Assembly: GCF_014205055.1 (NCBI RefSeq)
Contig: NZ_JACHMS010000001.1
Coordinates: 6,386,001-6,450,000, forward strand
Source of the DNA: Streptomyces luteogriseus
GTDB taxonomy: Bacteria; Actinomycetota; Actinomycetes; Streptomycetales; Streptomycetaceae
Direction: 5' to 3'
Length of the DNA stretch: 64,000 bases
The notes under the pieces: generated by a model
The model's database searches: none
The model's input: only the letters and a program-made list of their open reading frames with translations
What the model was told of the DNA's origin: nothing
Shown: piece by piece, positions 23,917-32,029 of the stretch
How the letters are laid out: every line of letters begins with the position of its first letter
How positions within the stretch are numbered: the first letter of the stretch is position 1
Made by a program: the position numbers and the translations under genes

Positions 23917-24315
23917 GTGCCGCTCTCGGAGCACGAGCAGCGCATGCTCGAGCAAATGGAGCGAGCGCTGTACGCCGAAGATCCCAAGTTCGCGACAGCG
24001 CTCGAGGGAAGCGGGCTGCGTACGTACACCCGGCGACGGGTCTACCAGGCGGTCGCGGGCTTCCTCGTAGGTATCGCGCTCCTCATGGCTGGAATGGTCG
24101 CCAAGCAGGTCTGGCTCAGTGTCGTGGGTTTCCTCGTCATGCTGGGCTGTGCGGTGCTCGCCGTGACCGGCTGGCGCAAGGCCCCCAAGCCGGGCGAACA
24201 GGCCGCCGGTGCCGCGGGGCCCCAGGCTCGCCGACAGGGTCGTCAGCGCCGCTCCGTGATGGACCGTATCGAGCAGCGCTGGCAGAAGCGCCGCGACGAG
24301 CAGGGCGGCCATTAA
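23917..24315 (+). CDS. DUF3040 membrane protein
   Basis: A 132-residue protein of the actinobacterial DUF3040 family, recognised from the N-terminal PLSEHEQRMLEQMERALYAEDPKFA segment. Two transmembrane helices follow (VYQAVAGFLVGIALLMAGMVA and VWLSVVGFLVMLGCAVLAVTGW). The C-terminus is strongly basic (ARRQGRQRRSVMDRIEQRWQKRRDEQ), probably cytosolic. GTG at 23917 is chosen because AGGAGG is 6-10 bases upstream and the family start matches. Function unknown; in many actinomycetes the gene lies near the division cluster. A strong terminator follows. Confidence 0.9.
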   Translation: MPLSEHEQRMLEQMERALYAEDPKFATALEGSGLRTYTRRRVYQAVAGFLVGIALLMAGMVAKQVWLSVVGFLVMLGCAVLAVTGWRKAPKPGEQAAGAAGPQARRQGRQRRSVMDRIEQRWQKRRDEQGGH

Positions 24316-24351
24316 CCCTCCGCGCAGCCGCTCCAGGACTACGTGAACACG

Positions 24352-24396
24352 TACGTCAGGGGGTGACCACCGACTCGGTGGTCACCCCCTGACGTA
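24352..24396. terminator. Strong hairpin terminator after the DUF3040 gene
   Basis: A perfect 20-bp inverted repeat (24352-24371 with 24377-24396; each arm contains GTCAGGGGGTGACCACC or its complement) with a GACTC loop, 36 bases after the stop codon. Confidence 0.88.
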
Positions 24397-24454
24397 TGCG
24401 TGTAGCCCAGTACGACCGGTCGGCGCGGGACGCGTCAGGGCCGTCGTCCTGCCG

Positions 24455-24501
24455 TGGCCCGCCCCCGGACGCAACCGGCCTGGCCCGCCCCCGGACGCAA
24501 C
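24455..24501. repeat. 21-base direct repeat, two copies
   Basis: The 21-base sequence starting TGGCCCGCCCCCGGACGC occurs perfectly at 24455-24475 and 24481-24501, with 5 bases between. It lies between two facing terminators and does not overlap a gene. Confidence 0.8.
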
Positions 24502-24503
24502 AG

Positions 24504-24536
24504 GGCCGGCCGGTGCACCCGCACCACCGGCCGGCC
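24504..24536 (-). terminator. Terminator of the MoxR-DUF58-transglutaminase operon
   Basis: A perfect 12-bp stem (GGCCGGCCGGTG / CACCGGCCGGCC) with a 9-base loop, 24 bases beyond the stop codon of the minus-strand transglutaminase gene. Confidence 0.75.
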
Positions 24537-24559
24537 TCAGCCGCATGTACCCCTGCTCC

Positions 24560-26953
24560 TCAGCCCTGCTGTCCCGAGGTCTTCCGCCACGTCGGCCGCA
24601 GTGCCACCGCGCGTTCCCGGGCCCCCGTCCACCAGGCCGACGCCGACCACACCACGCGCACGGTGGAGCGGGGGGCCAGCAGCGCGCGGAGCCTCGCCGC
24701 GCGGCCGGCCGCCGCGCCGAGGCCCGCCGTCGCCCGGCGGACATCGTCCGTGAGGCCCGCCACCGGGCGGGGACGCGGTGCGTACAGGACCTGCTCCACC
24801 CCGTTCGCCACCCGGTGCACCGAGGCCGCGGCCGTCGCGTCCAGATCGCCGAGGCGGACGATCCGGGCGGCCGCCTTGCGCGGGGTCTGCGACTCGTCCG
24901 GCGCGATGCCGTAGTCCCACGCCGTGTCGGTCAGCTCCTGCCACAGGGCCAGCGTGTGCTGTGCCGTGTCCGCCTCGCTGCGGCCATGCGCCCCGAGGCG
25001 CGCCGCGCGCGTCCGCAGCCGCCACAGCATCGGCGCCAGGGGGAGCGCCAGGACGGCGAGACCGGCGAGGGCCCACACCAGGAACGCGTACCACTTCGGG
25101 CCGTCGTCGTCCGTGGGCAGCGCCGCCTGCGGCGACTCGTCGGCACAGCCGCCGTCCAGCTTCTTCTGCTCCGGCGTACAGGTCTCGCTCGCCGAGGGCG
25201 CCGCGGACGGTGCGGTGGACGCCGACCGGGACGGGCGTGCCTGGTCCGGCACCGGACTGTCGGGGTTGTCGGGCAGGGTGTACGCCGGGATCGAGCCGCG
25301 GTTCGGCGTGGGCTCGAAGCGCGTCCAGCCCACGCCCTCGAAGTACAGCTCGGGCCAGGCGTGCGCGTCCCGCAGCCCCACCGACACCGAGCCGTCCGCC
25401 TGCGGGGAACCGGGCGCGAAGCCCACCGCGACCCGGGCCGGTATGCCCAGAGAGCGGGCCATCGCCGCCATCGCGAAGGAGAAGTGCACGCAGAAGCCCT
25501 GCTTGTCCTTCAGGAAGCGGGCGATCGCCTGCGAGCCGCTGCCGACCTGCACCTGCGTGTCGTACTCGAAACCGCCGGTCACGGCGAAGAAGTCCTGGAG
25601 CTTGACCGCCTGGTCGTACGGGTCGGCGGCGCCCGCGGTGACCTTGCGGGCGGTCCGGCCCACCACCGACGGCAGCGAGTCGGGCAGCTCGGTGAAGTCG
25701 CGCTCGACGTCCGCGGGCGGCGGCCCCGCGGAGGCGAGCTGCTCCGCCGTCGGCCGCACGTCCAGGCTCTTGACCTGGTACGTCAGGCCTCGTGTGTTCT
25801 GCCCGTGGTCGCCGACCAGGGTCATGCCCTGCGGCTCGTACCGCCAGTTGCCGCTGATGCGCACGCCGCTCGGCGGGTACGGCATGGGCAGCCAGTCCTG
25901 GGCGTACCAGTCGGCCGCCGTGATCGTGGTGTCGACCTCCGTGCGCTTGACGTCCGGGCTGAGGCCGACCGGGTCCGGGAAGGTGCCGTCGGGGACGGCG
26001 GTGATGGACCGCCGGGACGGCTTCCACGTGGTGCCGTCGAAGTCGTCCAGGGACACGATCCGCAGATACAGGTCCGAGACGTCCGCCATCTTGGTCCGCA
26101 CGGACAGGACCTGCTGGTCCTCGTCCGCGTTCAGACTGTCCCGCAGCGACACCAGCGGGTTCACGGCGGAGATCGTGCCCCCGCCGCCCGGGCCGCCGCC
26201 CGCGCCCGCTCTCACGGAGTCCAGCAGCCCGCCGTTCATCGCCGGCAGGCCGAGCGGCACCACCAGGGCGATGCCCAGCGCGACCACGCCGATGCGCCGG
26301 CCGGTGCGGATCGGGGCGACGGCGCCGCTCGGCTCCCTGCCGGCCGTGCGCGGGGCACCGCCGAAGACCCGGCCCCACTGGGAGAGCCGGTCCCGCCCCT
26401 CGGCCAGGAGCAGCATCAGATAGCCGGCCGCCGCCACCAGGAACCACAGCCAGTCCGTGCCCCCGTCGGACAGCCCCGCGGCCACCGAGTACAGCGCGAG
26501 CAGGGGCAGCCCGGCCGGAGCGGCGCTGCGGAAGGTCACCGCGAGGGTGTCCACCAGCAGCCCGATGACCAGGACCCCGCCCAAGAGCATCAGCCGGATG
26601 CCGTCGGACTCCAGGGGCGCCGGTATCGCGTACCGGGCGATGTCGTCCCCGCCCTGCTGGAGCAGGGCCGCGAAGCGGTCGAAGGCCTGCGGCCCGGGGA
26701 TCAGCCCGGCCAGGGCCTGCTCACGCGCGAACACGAAGGTCAGCAGCGCGAGGGTGACCACGGCCTGCGCCGCGACGGTCAGCGGCCGGGCCAGCGGCAC
26801 CCGGCGGGCGGCGACACCCACGCCCGACTGCAGGGCCAGCAGGAAGGCCGCCTGCACGATCCACGTGGCCGGCTTGACGAGGGGCAGCAGGGCGCACGCG
26901 GCCATCAGCGTGGCCGCCCAGGCGCCCAGCGTCAGTCGTACCCGCCCGCTCAT
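24560..26953 (-). CDS. Transglutaminase-like membrane protein (TgpA/DUF3488 type)
   Basis: A 797-residue protein. Several transmembrane helices occupy the first 220 or so residues. A long extracytoplasmic region with a transglutaminase-core domain follows: Cys at about 488 in KQGFCVHFSFAMAAMARSLGIPARVAVGF and His at about 530 in DAHAWPELYFEGVGWTRFEPTPN. The third position of the triad region reads Glu in RFEPTP, as in many members of this family. One more helix (residues around 630) and a DUF4129-like C-terminal segment complete it. Its ATG overlaps the DUF58 stop (ATGA). Such proteins always seem to travel with MoxR and DUF58 partners; their substrate is unknown but an envelope role is likely. 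Confidence 0.9.
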   Translation of the reverse strand: MSGRVRLTLGAWAATLMAACALLPLVKPATWIVQAAFLLALQSGVGVAARRVPLARPLTVAAQAVVTLALLTFVFAREQALAGLIPGPQAFDRFAALLQQGGDDIARYAIPAPLESDGIRLMLLGGVLVIGLLVDTLAVTFRSAAPAGLPLLALYSVAAGLSDGGTDWLWFLVAAAGYLMLLLAEGRDRLSQWGRVFGGAPRTAGREPSGAVAPIRTGRRIGVVALGIALVVPLGLPAMNGGLLDSVRAGAGGGPGGGGTISAVNPLVSLRDSLNADEDQQVLSVRTKMADVSDLYLRIVSLDDFDGTTWKPSRRSITAVPDGTFPDPVGLSPDVKRTEVDTTITAADWYAQDWLPMPYPPSGVRISGNWRYEPQGMTLVGDHGQNTRGLTYQVKSLDVRPTAEQLASAGPPPADVERDFTELPDSLPSVVGRTARKVTAGAADPYDQAVKLQDFFAVTGGFEYDTQVQVGSGSQAIARFLKDKQGFCVHFSFAMAAMARSLGIPARVAVGFAPGSPQADGSVSVGLRDAHAWPELYFEGVGWTRFEPTPNRGSIPAYTLPDNPDSPVPDQARPSRSASTAPSAAPSASETCTPEQKKLDGGCADESPQAALPTDDDGPKWYAFLVWALAGLAVLALPLAPMLWRLRTRAARLGAHGRSEADTAQHTLALWQELTDTAWDYGIAPDESQTPRKAAARIVRLGDLDATAAASVHRVANGVEQVLYAPRPRPVAGLTDDVRRATAGLGAAAGRAARLRALLAPRSTVRVVWSASAWWTGARERAVALRPTWRKTSGQQG

Positions 26954-28317
26954 CACGGTCCCTCCCCGCCGCCCGCGGCGGCCACACCCCTGCGCTCCCG
27001 GTCGGCCTGCCGCCACAGCTCGTCCACGGAGGCGCCCCGCGGCACGCGCAGCGCCGTCCACCCCGCCTCGCGCAGCATGCGCAACCGGTCCCCGCTTCCG
27101 TCCAACGGGCCGGGCACGTCGCCCGGTTCCCGCACCCAGGTGTCGCTGTCCAGCACGAAGGCGACCGCGCCCGGGCTGCGTTGGCGCATCCGGCCCAGCA
27201 CGGCCGCCTGGTCCTCGTCCAGGTCGCCGAGGAACGCCACCAGCAGCCCCTCGTTCCCGCCGCGCAGTACGTCGTAGGCCCGGGACAGGCCCGCGCCGTC
27301 GGAGTGGTCGATCACCGCGAGGGTGTCCATCATCAGCCCGGCCGCGTCCGCCGACTCCTGGTTGGCGCCCGCGAAACCGTCCCCGCCCTCGCCGGGCACC
27401 GCGTTGCCGGTGTCCGTCAACAGCCGTACCGAGTAGCCCCGTTCCAGCATGTGCACCAGCACGGACGCTGCGCCCGACACGGCCCATTCGAAGGCCGCGT
27501 CCGGTCCCGCGCCCTGGTAGGCGATGCCGCGGGTGTCCAGCAGCACCGTGCAGCGGGCGCGCTGCGGCTGCTCCTCGCGGCGCACCATCAGCTCGCCGTA
27601 GCGGGCGGTGGAGCGCCAGTGCACGCGGCGCAGGTCGTCGCCGTAGCGGTAGCCGCGCGGGATGACGTCGTCCTCGCCGGCCAGGGCGAGCGACCGCTGC
27701 CGTCCGTCGCCGTACCCCTTCGCCTCGCCGCTGAGACGCACCGGCGCCAGCGGCTCCACACGCGGGATGACCGTGAGGGTGTCGTACGTCGAGAAGGAGC
27801 GGGTCAGCTCGCACATGCCGAACGGGTCGGACAGGCGCAGCTGGAGCGGCCCCAGCGGGTAGCGGCCGCGCAGGTCGGAGCGCACCCGGTAGGACACCTC
27901 GCGTCGACCGCCCGCCTCCACCCGGTCGAGCACGAAACGGGGCCGGGGGCCGAGCACGTACGGCACCCGGTCCTGGAGCATCAGCAGGCCCGTGGGCAGC
28001 CGCGAGACGTTGTCCATCCGCAGGTGGACCCGGGCCTCGCTGCCGGCGGGCACGCGCGCGGGGGAGAGGCGGCGGCTGCCCGCGACCCGGTAGCGGGTGC
28101 GGTACAGCACCGCGGCGCACACCAGCGGCAGCACCGTCAGCAGCAGACCCACGCGCAGCAGATCGCTCTGGCCGAGCACGTAACTGCAGATCGCGGCCGC
28201 GACTCCGGCGGCCAGGAAGGAGCGTCCGCGGGTGGTCAGACCGGCCAGGGCGGTGCGGATGCCGCCCTTGTCGCCCCGGTCGGCCTCCGCCTGCCCCGCC
28301 CCCGCGGTGGTCATCAC
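26953..28317 (-). CDS. DUF58 domain membrane protein
   Basis: A 454-residue protein. Two close N-terminal helices (SFLAAGVAAAICSYVLGQ and LRVGLLLTVLPLVCAAVLY) precede a beta-rich domain and the DUF58 signature DVIPRGYRYGDDLRRVHWRSTARYGELMVRREEQP at about residues 212-245. A von Willebrand A-like fold follows, with VLLDTRG as a possible metal-ion-dependent adhesion element. DUF58 proteins partner with MoxR AAA+ ATPases. It overlaps both neighbours by four bases (ATGA), so the three genes form one coupled operon. Confidence 0.92.
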   Translation of the reverse strand: MMTTAGAGQAEADRGDKGGIRTALAGLTTRGRSFLAAGVAAAICSYVLGQSDLLRVGLLLTVLPLVCAAVLYRTRYRVAGSRRLSPARVPAGSEARVHLRMDNVSRLPTGLLMLQDRVPYVLGPRPRFVLDRVEAGGRREVSYRVRSDLRGRYPLGPLQLRLSDPFGMCELTRSFSTYDTLTVIPRVEPLAPVRLSGEAKGYGDGRQRSLALAGEDDVIPRGYRYGDDLRRVHWRSTARYGELMVRREEQPQRARCTVLLDTRGIAYQGAGPDAAFEWAVSGAASVLVHMLERGYSVRLLTDTGNAVPGEGGDGFAGANQESADAAGLMMDTLAVIDHSDGAGLSRAYDVLRGGNEGLLVAFLGDLDEDQAAVLGRMRQRSPGAVAFVLDSDTWVREPGDVPGPLDGSGDRLRMLREAGWTALRVPRGASVDELWRQADRERRGVAAAGGGEGP

Positions 28318-29351
28318 AGCCTCCGCGGCGGCTGCTGGGGATACGCCGGCGCCGTACGGCCCAGGCCGCCGAAGCCGCTCTGCTGCTGCGCCGCCGGCAC
28401 CGGGGTGCGCTGCAGGATCTCCTCGACGACCTGCTCGGCGGTGCGCCGGTTGAGCTGGGCCTGGGCGGTGGGCAGCAGCCGGTGCGCCAGGACGGCCACG
28501 GCGAGTGCCTGCACGTCGTCCGGCAGCGCGTACTCCCGGCCGCTCAGGGCCGCGGACGCCTTCGCCGCGCGCAGCAGGTGCAGCGTCGCGCGCGGGGAGG
28601 CGCCGAGTCTCAGGTCGGGGTGCGTGCGCGTCGCGCCGACCAGGTCGACCACGTAGCGCCGGACCGGCTCGGCGACGTGCACACCGCGCACCGCCTCGAC
28701 GAGCTTGAGGATCTCGTGCGCGTGGGCCACGGGCTGGAGGTCCTCCAGCGGCGAGACGCCGCCGTGCACGTCCAGCATCTGCAGCTCGGCCTCCGCGCTC
28801 GGGTAGCCGACCGACACCCGGGCCATGAAGCGGTCGCGCTGGGCCTCCGGCAGCGGGTAGGTGCCCTCCATCTCGACCGGGTTCTGCGTCGCCACCACCA
28901 TGAAGGGGCTGGGCAGTTCGTAGGTCTTGCCGTCGATGGTGACCTGCCGCTCCTCCATGGACTCCAGGAGCGCGGACTGCGTCTTGGGCGAGGCGCGGTT
29001 GATCTCGTCGCCGATCACCACCTGCGCGAAGATCGCGCCCGGCTTGAACTCGAAGTCACGGCGCTGCTGGTCCCAGATGGACACACCGGTGATGTCCGAC
29101 GGCAGCAGGTCCGGCGTGAACTGGATGCGCCGCACCGAGCAGTCGATGGACCGCGCCAGCGCCTTGGCCAGCATCGTCTTGCCGACCCCGGGGACGTCCT
29201 CGATCAGCAGATGTCCCTCGGCGAGCAGCACGGTCAGCGAGAGCCGTACGACCTCGGGCTTGCCCTCGATCACGCCTTCCACCGACTCCCGCACGCGCTC
29301 CACCACGGCGGTCAGATCAGTGAGGCTCGCTCGATCGTCATAGGTCGTCAC
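28314..29351 (-). CDS. MoxR-family AAA+ ATPase
   Basis: A 345-residue chaperone-like ATPase. Walker A is EDVPGVGKTMLAKALA, Walker B is VVIGDEINRA, sensor 1 lies in VVATQNPVEMEGTYPLPEAQRDRF, and sensor 2 near GASPRATLHLLRAAKA. The last 30 residues are Gln/Pro/Gly-rich. MoxR ATPases help insert cofactors or mature partner proteins, often with DUF58/VWA proteins. GTG at 29351 follows GAGGAGGG; the frame is open further to 29459 but without homology. First gene of the MoxR-DUF58-transglutaminase operon. Confidence 0.93.
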   Translation of the reverse strand: MTTYDDRASLTDLTAVVERVRESVEGVIEGKPEVVRLSLTVLLAEGHLLIEDVPGVGKTMLAKALARSIDCSVRRIQFTPDLLPSDITGVSIWDQQRRDFEFKPGAIFAQVVIGDEINRASPKTQSALLESMEERQVTIDGKTYELPSPFMVVATQNPVEMEGTYPLPEAQRDRFMARVSVGYPSAEAELQMLDVHGGVSPLEDLQPVAHAHEILKLVEAVRGVHVAEPVRRYVVDLVGATRTHPDLRLGASPRATLHLLRAAKASAALSGREYALPDDVQALAVAVLAHRLLPTAQAQLNRRTAEQVVEEILQRTPVPAAQQQSGFGGLGRTAPAYPQQPPRRL

Positions 29352-29653
29352 CCGGCCCTCCTCGGCCTTTCCCGTGCTCCCAAGGAGCACGGGATACCCC
29401 ATTTTCCCGGGCCGACGCCGCATGGCGCGGACCGGCCCACCCCGAACCACGGACACCACGCGTGAAAAGTTCCGCGCGACGCCACTCCCGCATTCTTGCC
29501 GCCGTTACCGTTTCGTGTCACTCGACTGTGGACAACTGGCCGCGATATGTCGGTCTTGCAGCCATTCGAACGCGTGACTGACAGGTTTTCGACAGCTACA
29601 GCAGGTGGCCTTCCGGGGCGGGCGGCCCGCGCGCCCTGGTCAGTGGGCCGGGA
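29352..29653. other. 302-base promoter region of the moxR operon
   Basis: The region lies between two minus-strand genes and has locally lower G+C (29460-29600). It contains the small palindrome at 29371-29393 next to the moxR ribosome binding site. No clear terminator after carbonic anhydrase and no convincing small ORF were found. Confidence 0.5.
29371..29393. promoter_or_regulatory. 10-bp palindrome in the moxR leader
   Basis: CCCGTGCTCC and GGAGCACGGG pair perfectly around a CAA centre, 20 bases upstream of the moxR GTG start. It could be a repressor site or an mRNA hairpin affecting translation of the operon. Confidence 0.6.
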
Positions 29654-30211
29654 TCAGGAGGCGGGGTCGACCTCCCGCAGCAGGCCGGTCCGCACGTCGA
29701 ACACGAATCCGCGCACGTCGTCGGTGTGCGGCACGAACGGCGAGGTGCGCACGCGCTGCATCGACTGCCGCACGTCCTGGTCGACGTCCCGGAAGGACTC
29801 CACGGCCCATGCCGGACGCTGGCCGACCTCGGCCTCCAGCTCGTTGCGGAAGTCCTCGGTGAGGCTCTCCAGGCCGCAGCCGGTGTGGTGGATGAGCACC
29901 ACGCTGCGGGTGCCCAGCTTGCGCTGGCTGATGGTGAGGGAGCGGATCACGTCATCCGTGACGACGCCGCCCGCGTTGCGGATCGTGTGACAGTCGCCGA
30001 GCTCGAGCCCGAGGGCCGCGTGCAGGTCGAGGCGGGCGTCCATGCAGGCCACGACAGCGACGTGCAGCACGGGCCGGGCGTCCATCCCCGGGTCGGCGAA
30101 AGCCGCGGCGTACTGGGCGTTCGCCGCCACGAGACGGTCGGTGACCGTGTCGCCGGCCGTTATGGCGCTCTCCGAACCTGTGGGAACCGATGCAGAAGTC
30201 GTCATAGGCAT
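29654..30211 (-). CDS. Beta-class carbonic anhydrase
   Basis: A 185-residue zinc enzyme interconverting CO2 and bicarbonate. The zinc ligands are Cys56 (VVACMDAR), His109 and Cys112 (LIHHTGCG), with the Asp58/Arg60 dyad of beta-carbonic anhydrases. The family blocks LHAALGLELGDCHTIRNAGGVVTDDVIRSL are intact. ATG at 30211 gives MPMTTS; an in-frame ATG at 30205 is equally possible. It is divergent from the dcw cluster and cytosolic by sequence. Confidence 0.92.
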   Translation of the reverse strand: MPMTTSASVPTGSESAITAGDTVTDRLVAANAQYAAAFADPGMDARPVLHVAVVACMDARLDLHAALGLELGDCHTIRNAGGVVTDDVIRSLTISQRKLGTRSVVLIHHTGCGLESLTEDFRNELEAEVGQRPAWAVESFRDVDQDVRQSMQRVRTSPFVPHTDDVRGFVFDVRTGLLREVDPAS

Positions 30212-30347
30212 GACGTTACTGGTCACACCCCGTCCAGGCCTCCTGTGGAAGTGAACAAAGAATGCGCCCGGGTGAGGCGTGTGAGGTAACCCACAAGGAC
30301 GGTGTCCCGGTCTGCGCGCGAACGGCGGCGACGCGCAGGCCGGTTGA

Positions 30348-30375
30348 TTGACCGGGCGACAGGGTGGACTAAAGT
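30348..30375 (+). promoter_or_regulatory. Candidate promoter for the dcw cluster
   Basis: TTGACC (30348-30353) and TAAAGT (30370-30375) are separated by 16 bases, a fair match to vegetative (HrdB-type) -35 and -10 boxes. It would give a leader of about 210 bases before rsmH. The rest of the 380-base interval from 30212 to 30591 holds no MraZ-like frame. Confidence 0.5.
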
Positions 30376-30591
30376 GACGCGAAGCGGGAGGCGAGACTCT
30401 CCCCGCTGGACTGATGTTCTTCGGAGACCCCGGCGACGACCGGTGATCTCCCCGCGTGCGCGGCGCGTACGTACGGCTCGGCCTCCTCCCGCTCCCGGTC
30501 GGCTGACGCTTCCGGCGCCGGCAGGTCTCATGTCCACGAGCGGGCGGGGACCCGGCGGTGCGCATGGCCGCGCCGGATCTGAGAGGGCCCC

Positions 30592-31548
30592 TTGAGCGAG
30601 AGTCGACATGTCCCGGTGATGCTCCAGCGGTGCCTGGATCTGCTGGCACCCGCCCTTCAGGGCCCGGACGCCGTGGTCGTCGACTGCACCCTCGGCCTCG
30701 GCGGCCACAGCGAGGCACTCCTCGCGAGGTTCCCCGACGTCCGCCTCGTCGCCCTCGACCGCGACAAGGAGGCCCTGCGCCTGTCCGGCGAGCGCCTCGC
30801 ACCCTACGGCGAGCGCGCCACCCTCGTGCACGCCGTCTACGACGAGCTCCCCGAGGTGCTGCGCCGGCTCGGCGTCGCGCGCGTGCAGGGCGTCCTGTTC
30901 GACCTGGGCGTCTCCTCCATGCAGCTCGACGAGGCGGACCGCGGCTTCGCCTACGCCCAGGACGCCCCGCTCGACATGCGCATGGACCAGACGACCGGCG
31001 TCAGCGCCGCCGAGGTCCTCAACACCTACCCGCCGGGCGAACTCGTGCGCATCCTGCGGGCCTACGGCGAGGAGAAGCAGGCCAAGCGGATCGTGAGCGC
31101 GATCGTGCGGGAGCGGGAGAAGGAGCCGTTCAGCAACAGCGCGCGGCTCGTCGAACTGATCCGGGACGCGCTGCCGCAGGCCGCCAAGCGCACCGGGGGC
31201 AACCCGGCCAAACGCACCTTCCAGGCCCTGCGCATCGAGGTCAACGGCGAGCTGTCCGTCCTGGAGCGGGCGATCCCCGCCGCGGTGAAGGCACTCGACG
31301 TGGGCGGCCGGATCGCCGTGCTGTCGTACCACTCGCTGGAGGATCGGCTGGTCAAGCAGGTCTTCGCGGCGGGCGCCGCCATCACCGCGCCGCCCGGGCT
31401 GCCCGTCGTCCCCGAGCGCTACCAGCCTCGGCTCAAGCTCCTCACGCGCGGTGCCGAACTCCCCACGGAAGAGGAGATCGCCGAGAACCGGCGGGCGGCA
31501 CCGGCGCGGCTGCGCGGCGCCGAGCGCATCAGGGAGGACGTCGAGTGA
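30592..31548 (+). CDS. rsmH: 16S rRNA (cytosine1402-N4)-methyltransferase RsmH (MraW)
   Basis: A 318-residue SAM-dependent methyltransferase acting on 16S rRNA C1402, first gene of the dcw cluster. It begins HVPVMLQRCLDLL; the SAM motif is VDCTLGLGGHSEALL, followed by GVLFDLGVSSMQLD, RTFQALRIEVNGEL and VLSYHSLEDRLVKQ, all diagnostic. The start is TTG at 30592, the only start that fits the conserved N-terminus, with GAGAGGG upstream. An mraZ gene, which precedes rsmH in many bacteria, is not present. Confidence 0.95.
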   Translation: MSESRHVPVMLQRCLDLLAPALQGPDAVVVDCTLGLGGHSEALLARFPDVRLVALDRDKEALRLSGERLAPYGERATLVHAVYDELPEVLRRLGVARVQGVLFDLGVSSMQLDEADRGFAYAQDAPLDMRMDQTTGVSAAEVLNTYPPGELVRILRAYGEEKQAKRIVSAIVREREKEPFSNSARLVELIRDALPQAAKRTGGNPAKRTFQALRIEVNGELSVLERAIPAAVKALDVGGRIAVLSYHSLEDRLVKQVFAAGAAITAPPGLPVVPERYQPRLKLLTRGAELPTEEEIAENRRAAPARLRGAERIREDVE

Positions 31549-31579
31549 GGCGTGAGCAGGCCGGACCGAGGGAGCGTGC

Positions 31580-32029
31580 GTGAGCGGCAAACCCGAACTG
31601 AAGGGGAGGGCCGCCCGACTCGCGCGGCTCCTCCCGACCGGCCCCGGGCAGGCGGCCCGCACCCCGTTCGTCCTGCTGGTCGTCCTCCTCCTCGGCGGCG
31701 GTCTCATCTGCCTCCTGGTGCTGAACTCGGCGCTCAGCGAGGGTGCGTTCAAACTCGACGACCTCCAGCGCGGGACCAAGAACCTCACCGACGAGGAGCA
31801 GGCCCTCCAGCGGGACATCGACGCCTACTCCGCCCCCGACGCCCTGCAGCGCCGTGCCCGCGAGCTCGGCATGGTGCCCGGCGGCGACCCCGCGTTCCTC
31901 GACCCCGACGGCACCGTCAAGGGCGTCCCCAGCCCCGCCCCCGGCGTCCGGCAGCCCGCCGCCTACACCCCCCTGGTCCTCGCCCCCGAGGCCATGACCG
32001 ACGGCCCCACCCCGACCCCCGGCAGGTGA
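31580..32029 (+). CDS. ftsL: Cell division protein FtsL (septum formation initiator-like)
   Basis: A 149-residue bitopic protein with a short basic cytosolic part, one helix (TPFVLLVVLLLGGGLICLLVL, about 34-54) and an external coiled-coil segment (LDDLQRGTKNLTDEEQALQRDIDAY). A Pro-rich tail ends it. This is the FtsL position in the cluster, and the protein should pair with DivIC/FtsB and FtsQ to activate FtsW-FtsI. GTG at 31580. Its TGA overlaps the proposed ftsI GTG. Confidence 0.9.
   Translation: MSGKPELKGRAARLARLLPTGPGQAARTPFVLLVVLLLGGGLICLLVLNSALSEGAFKLDDLQRGTKNLTDEEQALQRDIDAYSAPDALQRRARELGMVPGGDPAFLDPDGTVKGVPSPAPGVRQPAAYTPLVLAPEAMTDGPTPTPGR

Noticed and set aside
24560..28120. Open frame of 1186 codons spanning the transglutaminase gene and most of the DUF58 gene
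   Set aside because: The first part is an Arg/Pro/Gly-rich shadow of the DUF58 frame; the real gene begins at the ATG overlapping the DUF58 stop at 26953.
29440..29475. SigE-type promoter for moxR (GGAAC at 29473-29469, minus strand)
   Set aside because: The -35 element matches but no convincing TCT-type -10 was found at 16-17 bases, so it was not annotated.
30302..30595. 97-codon frame upstream of rsmH as a possible mraZ
   Set aside because: It is Arg/Pro-rich with no resemblance to MraZ and lacks codon bias.
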